A DNA stretch of 64,000 nt, taken from contig JAGTJL010000018.1 of NCBI GenBank assembly GCA_020746875.1, positions 930,001 to 994,000 on the forward strand, written 5' to 3'. Position numbers and translations under genes: made by a program. Positions 33,223 to 46,500 of the stretch are shown here, one piece after another; positions within the stretch are counted from its first letter, which is position 1, and each line of letters begins with the position of its first letter. Below the pieces are notes generated by a model that made no database searches, was not told the DNA's origin, and saw only the letters and a program-made list of their open reading frames with translations. Origin of the DNA: Rhexocercosporidium sp. MPI-PUGE-AT-0058 (Eukaryota > Ascomycota > Leotiomycetes > Helotiales).

Positions 33223-35149
33223 ATAGAGTAAGTGTCATGTCTTTTAATCAAAGAACTTTATTTATATTATATATTCTTTTATAAAATTCTATTTATAATT
33301 TTATTTTATTGGAAATTAATTAAGCTCCGAAATATAAATCATTATATTTTGAAGAGTTAATTGTTTTTAACGATTCTTTAATTTAAAGGCAAACGTAACC
33401 TTTGGTTTTTAAAATTATAAAAGGATATTTAAAAAGTAAAATGTTCTTAAGCTTTAGAAAATAAAAAAGCAGCTTATTTGTTAAAAGGTAAAAGGCCTAA
33501 AACCTCCCGAACTAGCTCGCTTAAAGCACTGGTTATTATATTAACTAGCTTTTTAACGCGAGTAACTTAAGCTTCTTATTTAAGAGTAAGAATAACTTTA
33601 TAAGTAGATATAACTTAAAAGGCTAGAACATTAAGGCCCGAGCTATAGGCGCGAGCAGCTCTTATAGCAGCCTTAGTAATAGCAATAGCGTAAGCAGCTT
33701 TAATATTAATAATAATAGTAAGATAATCAGCCACTTCTTTATTACCTTTTTTAACGAAGAGAACACTCGCAACGGCAGTAATCTTCTTTTCAATAGTATA
33801 AGTATAAGCTGTAAAAATAACTAAAAGCCTTTTTTCTTCTAAAGGATTAATTAAATTAGTTAAATATTTTTAAAAATAAAGCAAATACCTTACCGTTCTC
33901 TTTATTATTATTATTTTTATTATTACTTTCAAATTTATGAACAGCTTCTGGAATAATTCTATTACTAAAACTAATAGTAGCGCCGGCGGCGGCAACAGCT
34001 CTACTAATATTACTACCTTTAAAAGCGGCATAGACCCGGATTTTTAATTACTCTAATTCCTAAAAAAAAATTAATAATAACTTTTTTTAAAAAAAAAAGC
34101 GAGAAAAAAACAGCTAAATCGATTTACCTTCCTGCTAGCTTTATTCTCTAACGTATTATAATACATAAGGAAAGGAGCTTAGGCGGCAGTAGAAGTAATT
34201 ACGCACTTATAGCTGAACGAGTAAGCGAAGCAGCGAGCACCTGTTCTAATGGTATTATAATATTAACCGCTACTCTCTATTTAAAAAGCGCTATTAATAT
34301 AGCTTAAATAGACTATTATACGAGCACTTACTAGCTGCTTTAAAGCCCGGGGAGTAGCAACGGCACGGCGAGGGGCGGGAAACAGGAGTAATAAAAAGTC
34401 TTGCCTTAGCGAAGACCTGCTTTTTATTATTAATAATAACTCTAACTTATTAGAAGTTAATAGTTAATCTTTAATTAATTTAAATTAGTCGTTCTCCGAT
34501 TAGTAAATCGAAACTAATAAATTGAAAATTGAGCTACTTACTTTACTTTAGCGAACAAATCGTTGTTCTGCTATAACGATTCTGGCGGAGCGCTTAAAGA
34601 CACTTATAACATCGAAGAGAGCAGTTAATTAATTAAGTAGTAAATCGAGAACAGTCGATCTGTGAGTTATCGAGTATTTACAAGTTCAGGTTAAGTAAGA
34701 AAATCGTTGATTTATATAATTAAGTTATTTATTTAATTACCGCATTTAAGTATAATTATTTATTTAATTCATCTCTATTATTTGCTTTCGCTTAATACAG
34801 CTAATCATAATAGCAGTAGCTTAGTACTATTAATTACCTGAGAGGTATGTCGTATAAGCACAGGCAGCTGCTTTTTTAGCATTACACGTGACTTAATTAG
34901 GTTCTGCTACTATAAACCGCCCTAGGAGAATAACTGTTTTTCTTGATTTCCTTTTGTAATTAAAACAATTAATTACTTTAATTCAATTTAAACTGCTCGC
35001 AGTGCTTTAATCTACTTCTACACCACACTTTCTTTATATCGAGCTAGTTCTGTAATAATTATTTATGAAAGAATTCAGAAGATAGTTATTATCTTTTTAA
35101 ATAAGTCAATAAAAAGTTATAAATATTATAATGATTATGTTCTAAAAAA

Positions 35150-35375
35150 CAGTAATCACGTGTAATAAGCGTCTTATATTTTACTAAAAGATACAAAAAT
35201 AATGAGAGTCTTTTAAAATCTATAATTATATAAGAAAAAAAGTAAAGAAGAAAAAGTTATATATAAAAGTAAACTTTATAAAATCTCGTCTAATCTCGGT
35301 AACTTCTTAAATAAAAAGTAAGTAGCCGAGGCTAGAAATAATGCTCTAGAAGCTCTAAACCGTTGCAAATATAAA
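35150..35375 (-). repeat. Long inverted repeat, right arm
   Basis: Reverse complement of the left arm at 32985-33222. The roughly 1.9 kb between the arms is AT-rich and has no surviving coding motif. Confidence 0.75.
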
Positions 35376-35635
35376 ATATATTTAAAAGTAATATAAACAC
35401 TCTTAAGAAATATAAAAGACGTTATTACCTTGTAATAAGCCCAAATAATATATCTGCAGTGTATAATTAACTAACTGTAAACAAAAATATTAGCAAGAGC
35501 TCTGCCTTAAAGATCTGTGACTTTTAACCTTAAGAACAGCTTTTTACGAACTTTAATTAAAAATACGCCTCGCCTTAAGGCTTATTGTAATAAAGAAAAG
35601 CACAAAGTGCTCCCGTCTTTCGTCCCGGCTGATTA

Positions 35636-35776
<141 letters not shown>

Positions 35777-36530
35777 GTTTTACCTAATAGCTCGTAAGAG
35801 ACTGTTTTAGATTTAAACAAAGCTATTGTTTTATAAGTTAAATAGCGAATAAAAGAGTATTTTAAGACTCTTCGCAAATAACTACTTAATTAAGCTACTT
35901 ATGCGAATACACACGTGATTGCTAGAAGTAGTTATATAGACTTAGTTTTCCCCCGAATAATAGAATCATTATGCATACCAAATCTTTTCTTTTCAATAAC
36001 CGGTAAAACTTATATTTTTATATCTTTTCTTAATATTAACTCTTAATCGTCTGCTGATATTAATAATATAAAATATACTATTTTAGAGCTTTCAAAATAC
36101 TTTAATATAATAACATTATATCGAACTTCGCTTATAATACAAATGTTATTATTATAATCTTTACGAAAGTAATAAATTAGTTATAAAAAGGTTAGCGTAT
36201 CGGTGACGTTAAGGTCTGAGTCTACTTACAACTAATCAGTAACCGATTAAAGACTAGCCAGCAGCCGGCTTTAAGAAACTTTTTTTTATAAATCTTTCCT
36301 TAACTCTTTTACTAATCAGGATATTCTTTATTTATCGAAAAATAAATAATTAAAGAATTTATTATAACAAATAACTTCAAATCTTTTTTTAAAAAAAGAT
36401 TAGATTCAAGTATATATTAGTTATAAACTAAAAGTTAACTGGTTATTACTCGGTATCTTAAGTAGTAAGAAAATACATCGTATTACACTTTAAAATCAGT
36501 TTACATTGCTTTTTAACTTAGCTTAACTAA

Positions 36531-36696
36531 TAATATAAATAATATAAATAATATAAATAATATAAATAATATAAATAATATAAATAATATAAATAATATA
36601 AATAATATAAATAATATAAATAATATAAATAATATAAATAATATAAATAATATAAATAATATAAATAATATAAATAATATAAATAATATAAATAAT
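36531..36696 (+). repeat. 9-bp tandem repeat (TAATATAAA)n, about 18 units
   Basis: Perfect head-to-tail 9-mer over about 166 bp; essentially no substitutions, unlike its RIP-decayed surroundings. Confidence 0.95.
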
Positions 36697-36765
36697 TTTA
36701 AAAAAAGAGCTATTGTTTAAATACTAAAAGCTTAACCAGTTTAAAACTAATATTTTATCCGCGGT

Positions 36766-39254
36766 CTACAACCGGTTATGCTCCGATAACCTTACCAGGT
36801 CTTTTCGTAAGCCTGACCTTACTCTTAACGCAAAAGATGAGGCCAAAAAAAGGCCCCGAGCTCTGTACTTCCCTCCTTCGCTGTTTCGGGAGAGGAAGAT
36901 GTGGCGCTGGGAAAGGCGAAAAAGACAAGAGATGTATGGGTCTTCTTCACTTCCTAGTATTATGAGCTTCACTTTATGATAATCCTCCCAAATCTCTGTT
37001 ACAGTTGCTTTGGTGCAGCATATTGATCATAAACCTTCTTCGAATATTTGTGATTTGTGCTTTAATTAATTCTTTCAAGTGGCGTCGTCAGGTATTCGGA
37101 CATCACGCCCCTCACACCTCCACCAAAACTGGGACTCTGAAAATCGAATGGAGAGGCGCACCTACCGGAGTATCTCCGATCTTACTGTCACATCGGTCGG
37201 TCATTCAGCCAATGCGCTTCGAGCACATAAAGCGCAGTAATCGGACCACACAGACCAAGATCGGGATGTAACCCCATATTGTGGCTTCGGGTCGCTCTCC
37301 GTCGATGTTTCAGAGAGTTGGAACTTAACCCGAAATAACAAGGCATTCGGCTCTGCGAAGCAACGGATATGACCTGCATATTTGGTACTTGTCGGACACG
37401 GATGCACGCCTTGGAAGGTGGAAATGACAGCAGAAGAACTGGCTCCAGTTCCAAATCTATAGAACTGTAGAGTCTCAGAATACCTCGTATCATTTCTAGC
37501 CTAATCAATAGAAGAGAGTAGAGTTGCACGGGATCTTGGTAACGAATGATCGAAGTTTGATTTCTATTGTTTTATTTGCAGGGGAAGGGGAGCCGAGTTT
37601 GTGTGATGATAAGGTGCATGCAGGTCAGCGCCGATCGATATCGAACCCGCCCTGTGATGGCGCCCGGTGTGTGATGCGGATGTGCTCCCAAATTCCGGGT
37701 TGAAACCACCTAGACCCTGCAATTGAGGGGGAGCGGAAAGCCATGCGGGCTTCCACCAACCAGATACAAGCACGAAGATCATGATTTTGAACAATACAGC
37801 TGCAAAGATCCAAATCGAGATATGCCATTGTCAGATGTCCGTGAAATTTGAAGAGGTGAGTTCCCATTGCTGTGACAGGCCAGGTAATTGTTGTTGGTTT
37901 GCTTTTTCTGCAACGACAGCTGCTGGCTGAACTGAGTGTGCGATCGATCTTCAGATGAAAGAGACGAAGGAGCGACTGCGAAACAAGGGATGGGATATGG
38001 GCGTAGACCCCTGAATGCCATGGTACGATTCAACAAGACATGTCGCTGATCGGGCCAATTTGAGGGACAAACCCATCCATCATCCCGCAGTCTCCGGAGG
38101 TGCATGGCATATCGTACTTGCTTTTTCGATATTCTAGTGAGTCCGGCCTCGAAGAGGGAGGATGGTATCCTGTAGCTAGGCTGGGCTTATGTCACCCCGA
38201 CTTCGAGTTTTCAATTTATGACAGAAAGCTTTGCAAACAATTTATTGCCGAGTCTACTTGAGAAAGGAGCAATGCAATCTCCCGAAGGACGTATGTTCTA
38301 GACAAAGTCTTAAATCACGTCATGCAAACGGCGCATCCCACAACTGGTGCCAGAAGCCAATGCAAGTAATTTCTCGCCTTGCAGATGCAGCCCGCAAGCT
38401 GCCCGTGCCCCAAGACAGCGGAGTGGAATACTCTGCTGCGGGGCGCCGCACTTTACGCTTGATCTTTCGAAGTATGCTTGCTGAGGCATAGGCTTGGCCG
38501 TGACCACTGAAGCAAGCTGCCGCCGTCAGCAAATACCGCGTTTGCTACGCTACTGCGGCATAGGAGAATAGAGTCTGTCATAATGATGTGGGAGAAGCGT
38601 TCAAGACAAGGTCTCTCGGGGCAGCCAGCCTTGCGTCAAGAGCTCATATCTTTGATACACTCGGCTTTGGCTTGCAGATCAACCCGGGTTGGCTTTATTG
38701 AGGAAAGGAGAGTTGACCTACTTGAGTATGTCCGGGGGGCTCGTGCGACCTGGGGATTTTGATAAGATGCATCGAGTGAGTTCTCATGTTCTGTCACTTT
38801 TCCTTTCTCACCTGGTCCACCCACATCCCGCGTTGTCCACATTCCAGAGGCCGCCTCTCTGGCCAGAATGTTCTGTGCCAAGGTTGCCAACAGCTGCTCT
38901 GCCCATGGCAAACACAGAACTTTAGTTCTGGTCCCCCAGGCTTAGTACATATCGACTACAGCCCCAGTCTATTGGATAGTTGTTATCCCGACCCGTACGT
39001 GCATAGCCAACAAACGGCCAATTCGTTGATATCGCTTTCTTTAGCACACATTCTCTATCACTTCCGTGTGGGCAATCATTGTCAGTCCATATCCATGTTG
39101 TCTCTGCGATTTCTGAACTCTAGCTCGTTGCAAGACAATCGCTTGTAGAACGATTCCATCAGTGTATTAAAACCCCATGATGGACTCTAGAATTGTGTCA
39201 ACGCCGACATTATCGATAACCATTCTCCTAGATACTCGTGGGCATGGAAATCCG
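36766..39254. other. Intergenic 2.5 kb, no supported gene
   Basis: Composition returns to normal. Many overlapping frames of 60-120 codons on both strands, none with a recognised motif or consistent introns. Confidence 0.4.
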
Positions 39255-40490
39255 ATGGACCTTGCAAGCCTTCTTAATCCCTTGCCTACCCCTCTATCGT
39301 TAGTCAGCGAAGAAGAATGGGACAAGGCTGAAGAACAAGTTTACGAGTCGTTGAGTAGCTACCAGTCCCCCTACTCTACTTCTCGGCCGATAGAAGTTGA
39401 CGGAGAAGTTCCCACGCGTGCAGCATGGGACCATCGTGAAGGCAATTTCCCAGCGTTGCCACCGATGCAGCTTGCTCCAGACCCACGTCGACTCGTCAAC
39501 CTGGCTCATCAGCCTGCGCAGGGCCTTCGCATGAGCCAAATTGCTGAGAGGAGAAGTGAAAGCGAGGTGATAAGGCGACACCCTCGCCCAAGTTCTCACA
39601 CACCTCATCGCGGCTCCTATCCTCACCTGAGCATTGAACCGCGCCGCCCAAGAACACCCCCATGGCCACCTTTGAAGTCCGAGAGCTCTCGCGAAGCAGA
39701 AGGGCCCGTCTTTGGAAAGAAGAGGAGGAAGCGGACGGGACGGTCCTCTAACAAGCGATATAGTGAGTGTTCTCGGGGTTGTTTCTTCCTCTTTTGGATC
39801 ATTTCGAGAGGCCCGAGACCATGCTTCCTCAGACATCTTTCCCGTCTCCTGAATTAGTCTTAACACTCCTAATAATCACCCAGAAAGGCAATACTGACTC
39901 CGAGATCTTCCTCTAGCGCAGGAGCAGTTACATTGGCTCCAGTATCATTTGGAAGACCGTGGCTTCAATTACACAGCACTGTATAATCAGTGGAGCATCC
40001 AGTTCCCCGAGGACCACAGAGAACCGAAGCAGGCATTTAGCAGTCGTCTGTACCGTGAGAACTGCTACCCGATGTTGGACGAGAACGGTGGACTCGTTCG
40101 TGACTGTGACGGAGAGCCGATTATCACTAGAATTGGAGTTCGCAAGCGAAAAGATCTAGAGTTTAGGGATTTGCCCTACAAGCTGTGGGAAAAGCACCCT
40201 GAATGGGCTTTGTATTGGGACTGGGTCTTACCAGAGCACAAGGTGATGGCACAGAAGATCCTCGAAGGGCGAGACTTGGATGTATCTCAGCTTCGTAAGA
40301 CTCCCCACTTCCTCTCCACTTCCTCGTCCCTTTACTGACTGGATCTCCAGGAAAGGAAAGCTATCGTCAAGCAATTCGTTTGTACGAAGCCGAAGTGCCT
40401 GCGAGGAAAGGATGGTTCGCCACACCAGCTCTTCGTGCTGCTGCCGTCCAAGCTTCTCTTCGCCAAAATGGGCTGCTGTGGGTAGCCTAG
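39255..40490 (+). CDS. Fungal Myb/SANT-like (HTH) DNA-binding protein
   Basis: Three exons tile in frame: 39255 (or 39177)-39762, 39917-40294 and 40351-40490, giving 341 residues from MDLASLLNPLPTPLSLV. Introns have gtgagt and gtaaga donors, with ctgac before the second acceptor. After a Ser/Pro/Arg-rich N-terminus ending GKKRRKRTGRSSNKRY, the protein reads TQEQLHWLQYHLEDRGFNYT, ALYNQWSIQFPEDHREPKQA, FSSRLYRENCYPMLDENG. This is the Trp-spaced helical repeat of fungal Myb-like proteins, in which a basic NKRYT/S leads into the domain. The C-terminus is helical (YRQAIRLYEAEVPARKGW). The first intron is long for this window (154 nt). Nuclear DNA-binding role inferred; targets unknown. Confidence 0.8.
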
Positions 40491-41700
40491 AGAACCTGTA
40501 GACATCATATTAGGCACCGGAGTATGATCCCGACTCGAATGATCGCGAGGTCTAAATGGCAGTCCGTGTGTTAGAAGGAGCTGAAAGACGGATGTTCTGT
40601 GCTTTTGAATAACGCAGAATGGATTGATCTCACACAGGTTAGTTGTGACAGATGATACACTACTGCTTGTTGAGATCCTGGAATTACTCGACATGCAATA
40701 CCTCAGTTTGGATATGTTTAGGCAACATGGTGTCAGAGTTCGTGCGCGGAATTTGTTTTTGGTTTGGGGTCAAAAGGTTCTTATGGGTATGCTATCGGTC
40801 AGCTAGCTTAATTTTGATAGTGTGTTTACTTGTGGATGATAACAATTCATGCCCTTTCTTGTACTCTTCCGTATCTTCTTCACTACTTAAGAATCTCCGC
40901 CTCGATGCAGCCCACCTAGTCTCTTCTTCCAATCTACTCACAGTCCTCTCAATCTTCGCTCCGAAGCTCGTTCTCCTCTTCCTCATTATGCCATCTCCAT
41001 CCCTATTCTCACCGACACAATCACTTTCTTCCAGGACCTGATCTATCCCATCTTACCCAAACACTTGTTGTTGGGTGCTTTGGTATGTTGAAGCGGGGGA
41101 GCGGTCGGCAGATTGAGACGTTTATCAAAGCCCATATCAACCATATTACGAAGGTCGAGTTCTTTTTAGCCTTTACGGCAGCATGAAAGGAGTCAATGAC
41201 GGCCCAAAACTATCAGGCTGGATTCCGTGGAGCTGGCCTGGTGCCCCAAGCCGCTAATTAGATATTGCTAGAGCATGTTGGATGCCAATGACCGGTTTCG
41301 ACTCGCTGCACAGAATTTATGCTGATGGAAATTGGTTTAGAAAAGTGAGATCACACTCCATAGTAGTCGACGCGATGATGTTATGAGAAGTGTTCTGTTG
41401 TTTATATTCTTTATCTCCATGAATTTTCATTCAATCGTACTGCAACCCAACCTTTTGCAATCCAAAACTCCAAGAAGGGGCGTCTCATGATGCATATACA
41501 AAGGCCTCGCCTCGCTATGCATTGCCTGCCATGAGTAAAGCCTGTTCGCTTTGATGGATCTTCCGGTCGATTTTTGACTAGTAGAAATTCTCCTACAGCT
41601 TGCACCTTATCTAATTAAGTCTACTACCAGCAGCTTCCACAATGATTATTATATGCCCCCACCCCTCTGCATATCATCCTCAACACTGAAGTCTGTCTCC
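40491..41700. other. Intergenic, no supported gene
   Basis: Short frames on both strands without motifs; a Glu/Arg-rich minus-strand frame (40792-40986) looks coiled-coil-like but is isolated. Confidence 0.4.
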
Positions 41701-43302
41701 TTAGTCTGCTTTGGCATGATCTGTTTTATCTTGGCCGGCAGTACCAAAAGCCTCACTCAGTTGCATTGTGTAGTCCTCCTTGTCCTTGATCTTCTTCTGT
41801 TTGACTTCCTGGGCGCATACTGTCCAGTACCACCAGAATACTTGGTCGAAGATCGACTCCTCGCAGTGTTCCTTGTTAAACAACGGCTGGATATTGGAGT
41901 TAAACACCCGATACATACCCTTGGGAACTTTGATAGCTTGGAAATACCAGAAGCTCCCAGCTTCCCAAACATGTCGCATGACGGGTGCTTGGTAGAGTAT
42001 CCCATTCCGCGCGTTTTCTTCCTCATAAATGGCAAAATACTCTTTCAACAACGTGTCCAACTCAGCGACAGATTCAGAATCCCCGAACCCCTTCACAGCC
42101 TTAGATGCCAGCCAATAAGGTGGCTTTGCATTTCTATTGGTTGCGAGCACGCCCACTCGAGATCGATAATGGTCTGGATATTCCAATGTTCGTCCACGAA
42201 GATGTTGCTTCGATGGAGATCGGTTAGTGTAAAGAAGAAAGGACCATCACGATACTCAGGACGGATGAAGCGATGCATAGTGGCTCGTAATGCTGTCAAT
42301 GCCGCAAATTGCATCTCGCCATCATCCTGATTGTGGACGGAGTTTGGTTGATACAAAATCCTGTTATCCTGAAAACTAAGAAGGTCGGAGATATAAGGCC
42401 CTACAGATCTGTAGGTTCTCTGTCGTGGGATACCCGATGGTGTGCCTTCGTTCTCTAGCATCTGAAGATAGAGAGTAAGCGGCCAGTTGGGTAGCGTGAT
42501 GACACCGCGCAAATCAAGAGTTAATAAACCTATTTGCGAAAGCAGTTTTTCATTTAATGAAAGAGAAATGCGTGCGAGGCCACGAAAAAGTCTAGTTCGA
42601 TAAGACTTGTCATGTCGATGATCTTCCCATGACCTATGAAGAGGTTCGCCTTTCGCTTCGCTGAGGATGATATAGCCTGATTTGAATGGATTGTGTAGTC
42701 CATGTCTTACGTAGTTGCACGGAGTTAGAAAGCCAAGCCAGGACAAAACAAGGCGCCTTACTCCCAACATTGTCTTTGCAAAGAATGGCGCATTCCGAGG
42801 GTGTGTGAACTATACACATTTAGACTAGAAGTAGACAATGTAGATTCAACTTACGCATTGTCCATCAGGAAGACCGAAGCCGTGTAAATGGGAATAGATA
42901 CATCGGGGCACTGTTCCTGAAGCCAAATGTAGGCCGCAACTTCCGTCCGCAGCTTCTCTTCCAAGTTTCCGGGGTTATTTGCCTCTCCTAATTTATACGG
43001 GAGTGGAAAACGAACAAAGACTTTGTCATGCCCTCAACGGCCAGTCGCAGGGATGAGGATAGGGATACACACGTTAAAACTTCCCGATTTCCATATCTCC
43101 ATGACGCAAACATGACACCAATTGATGCCTAAATGACAACGGACTAGATTCTCGATATCGGCACTATGGGCTATGAGATAATCGAAGAATTCCTTCTTAT
43201 GTTGGGATATCGCAGCTGGGCTAGCATATGGTCATCTTCGTCCAACGCGTCTTCGAGACGAACTGGCCCCTTCAGAAGTGGAAGCGCTGGTAGGTCTGCC
43301 AT
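41701..43302 (-). pseudogene. APH-family kinase pseudogene (three frameshifts, one stop)
   Basis: The whole fungal APH layout can be followed: MADLPALPLLKGPVRLEDAL, then (shift) KEFFDYLIAHSADIENLVRC and WKSGSFNVCIPILI, an in-frame TGA at about 43035, GHDKVFVRFPLPYKLGEANN, (shift) HGFGLPDGQC, an intron gtaagt...tatag, FTHPRNAPFFAKTMLGVRRL, LFRGLARISLSLNEKLL, the catalytic loop LTDLHRSNIFVDEHWN, IIDLEWACSQPIEMQ, and (shift, in an A run) KPPYWLASKAVKGFG to the end at 41701. Two of the three shifts are single-base losses in homopolymers, so some may be assembly errors, but with the stop as well a true pseudogene is more likely. Substrate unknown. Confidence 0.75.
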
Positions 43303-43680
43303 ATATCAACTACACTTCCTCGCGGGGGTAAGGGAGGCGCAGATGGTAACAGTTCGTGGGCAACGTGGTGGGAAGCAAGAGCAGGTTGTTGCACAGAACC
43401 GTCGCACCAGAAACTTTGATGGCGAGTCGTGCTAAGAAACGAGACATGGGGTGTCGTAACAAGTGCCGTCAATACTAACGAGAAGATCGTCACAAAAGAG
43501 TGACGCCAAAATTGGGATGGCAAACTATGGCCGAGGGTTATGTCGAGGCATCACTCAGAGAAGAGTCGACGATTGACCATCTGGTTTCGCTCCTGGGAAG
43601 AAGTCACGTGGTCGCTATCACCACGCCTGCACAGACCCAATTAAGGACCTGCAAGCGAACTTAACTTGAATGAAATAGTC
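43303..43680. other. Intergenic, boundary before the AT-rich island
   Basis: Upstream region of the APH pseudogene; no motif. Composition flips sharply at about 43680. Confidence 0.4.
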
Positions 43681-46500
43681 ATTTTTAATTAGTTGACTAA
43701 TATTCAATTATTTAGCTTTATTTTTAGAAAAACTACAAAACAAATAACATTTATTAAGTAAGGTTAGAACTAATTAATAACAAGTAAATAAATTATTTTA
43801 TAATATCTAAAAGATATTTTCTTTTCTGTTTAAATAATCTATCCGCTGCCGTGTTTCTGTTCTTAAGAATATATTTGACTTTAAAGTTTATTAGTCGTAT
43901 TCAAGTAATTCAGTTTATTAATAGCGCCTCGGGTAAATCGCTTACTGTATTACTAAGTTATTTTATAAGAACTTTAACGTTTGATTTAAAAATAAAATAT
44001 ACTTTATAAAACTTATTCCGTATTTTCTTTATTACTTTAAGAGCCCTTTGGCACTTCTTCTTTATAGTATCGTATTAGCTCTCGGCTTTTGTTTATAATT
44101 CACTTTCGAATCGCGTAAGGTGCCTTTTCTTGTTTTTATTTAATTATTAAAGAACCGCTTTTTAGTTTATCTTATTAATATCTATTATTAAATAATCTTA
44201 CTTTTCTCGAGCCCGTAATTAATTTTAATTAAGGCGGGTGTATTTAAAAGCGTATTTTTTAAAAGTTATATAACTTTCTTTTAGAGTTTTAATTAAGCGA
44301 ACTTAACTTTTTTTTTTTAATATAACGTAAATTAGTGCCGCGATAATAAAAAAGTTTTTAATTTTAAAGCGGTAATATATTATAACTTTAATAAATGCCC
44401 TTGCTTTTATTACGCTTTTACATTTCTTTTATTTATAAATTTTCGAAATTTTCAATATCTTTAAATATCGCTTTTTATTATCCGTAACGTATTTTATAAT
44501 TTTTAACCCGAGTAAGGCGTATTAAGACTTCGGTCTAACAGTTACTTTTGTTTTCTTGAAGCGTACTAATATCTTATTTAAGTTTTGAATATATTTTATA
44601 ATAAATCTCTGGATTCCTAATAATACTTTTTTATTATTATAAAACAACGTAGAACTTTTAACTTTTATATTATTTATATAAAGTAAAATTATATAAGAAA
44701 TATAATTTAAAAGAATTTTATAAATTACTTATACGAACTAAGCGATTTAGTTAATTACTTCTTAAAGGAGTCTTATTATCTGAAGTAAGCTAATTAAAGT
44801 ATAGATCGTTGTTATGTCCTTTAATCGAGCGTGTAATAAGAACTGGTTATACTTAGAGAAGAGGTCTATTAGTAATATTATAATTAATCTAGTAAATTTG
44901 GTTGAGAACTAATTAATATTTAATAAAATATTTGCGTCTCGTATCGTAATTTTAATTATTTTTATTATAGCTATAATAAGTCGATATAATCTTTTTTCTT
45001 TTTTAATTATAAGAAACTATTTATTCTTATATAATTTATAATATTATTTCGGGATTTTTTACTTTAGCTTTTCCTTTAGTATCGAGATAATCTTGTCTTA
45101 TAAAACTTTCAGTATAAGAAAGGACTTTTCTTATTACGTTTTATATAATATTATTTTAATTTCTAGAAGTAATAAAACTTTTTTTTTTTTTAAATAAGTC
45201 TAGTCGAAAGCCAGTCTTGCTTTCCGATTTAAAAGCGTTTTATAAAAGAGTTCTCGTTTTTATTTTAAGATTTGTCTTTTAATAATTAATTATTTAAACT
45301 ACTTTTTCGTTAACTTATTTCTTATTATTAACTTAAAGAACCTTCTTATAATAAAGTCGTTAAATTTACCTTCCGAGCGAGGTAGCCTTGCTTTTTCGTC
45401 TTCTTCGAATTAATTATTAATTCTTTTAAATATATTTTTATTAATTTCTCTTAAATTAATTAGCTTTACTTTATTAGCTTTTTTTTATATATAATATATT
45501 AATCTCCACCGACTTTAAAAGTAAGATTTTAAGTAGCTGACTATCGAATACAACGAAAAAGTCTTTTTTTATTTTTATTTAATTAAAATACGAAAATCTT
45601 TAATTTTAATTAATATTTAATTCCTAATTCGGAATTAAGAGTCATATATTCTTTTTCCTTTGTCTTTACTTTTTTTAATAGTAACGAAGATCTAAAACGC
45701 CTATAAAATCATATTAAATCCTACTTTTAATTAATAATCCCGGATTATTAGTGAAATCCCTTGAATTTAAAGTATTTAAGCTCTTTCGAAAACTAGTATT
45801 TTTCTTAATACGTTTACTAGTTAAACGTTTTCCGTTTTGTCTTTGTACTCTGCTTTATTCTTAGTAACTATAACTCTTTTAATTATTATTCTTTTTATAT
45901 TTAAAAAAGTTACTTATATAATTTTATTCTTAAGGTAACCGAAACTTATACGATTTTCTAAGATAAATAATATACTTAATAAAATATCATAGTTTACGTT
46001 ATTAATAATTATAAAGTCGGTATAGTTTTTAATTCTTTTAATATTTATTATTATATTTTAAATATAACTTACGAATATAAATTTGTTATTAGTAATAATA
46101 AGAAACGTTAGAGCTTTATAATTTAAAATTAAGAGTCTTACTTCCTCTATTATAACTCGATTTATTACATTAACTTCCGCTCCGCAGTCGATCGTAGCCC
46201 TACTTTTAATTTGTCTTATTACTATAACTTGTAATTTCGGTGTTTATATGGCTATTTTTAGGCAATTGCGAATAATTTCGGTTCGTTTGGCGATCGTGTT
46301 GACCAGAACCTTTCCTTCTTCGAGGGACTTTTTAAGTAATTCCGCGAAATTAATTGTTTTGGCAAAAAGCTTATTTAATCCTGAGTTCGATTGAGACGCC
46401 CCTTCGCCATTTGCAGGTGTAATCTCGACCTCGTATCCTCTTTAAGGAATTAGGTTCGGCCGTTTGAGCTTTACTAGCGGGTTGCCGAGATGAGCTGTCC
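43681..46500 (-). mobile_element. Ty3/gypsy retrotransposon, RIP-decayed, minus strand
   Basis: Despite many stops, the polyprotein can be traced on the minus strand. Protease at about 46145-46200: ATIDCGAEVNVINRVI (retropepsin D-C/S-G-A motif). Reverse transcriptase at about 44770-44940: LIDLFSKYNQF, then SLLQIIRLL, then FVxVIxKIL. The palm region at about 44480-44700 reads LLYINNIKVKSSTLFYNN (YxDD position mutated to YINN), IQRFIIKYIQNLNKILVRF and KVTVRPKS. A segment before RNase H near 44370-44400 reads YYRFKIKNFFIIAALIYVI. Changes from the expected residues (D to N, G to E/K, P to L) are those made by C-to-T/G-to-A mutation. No integrase or LTR was identified. Confidence 0.8.

Larger units (their letters stand above)
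32985..35375. mobile_element. Probable RIP-decayed element bounded by long TIRs
   Basis: Two arms of about 230 bp in inverted orientation enclose 1.9 kb of AT-rich sequence, 2.4 kb in all. This is the shape of a DNA transposon with long terminal inverted repeats; two copies of one repeat inserted head to head is the alternative. No transposase motif survives and no target duplication was identified. Confidence 0.5.
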
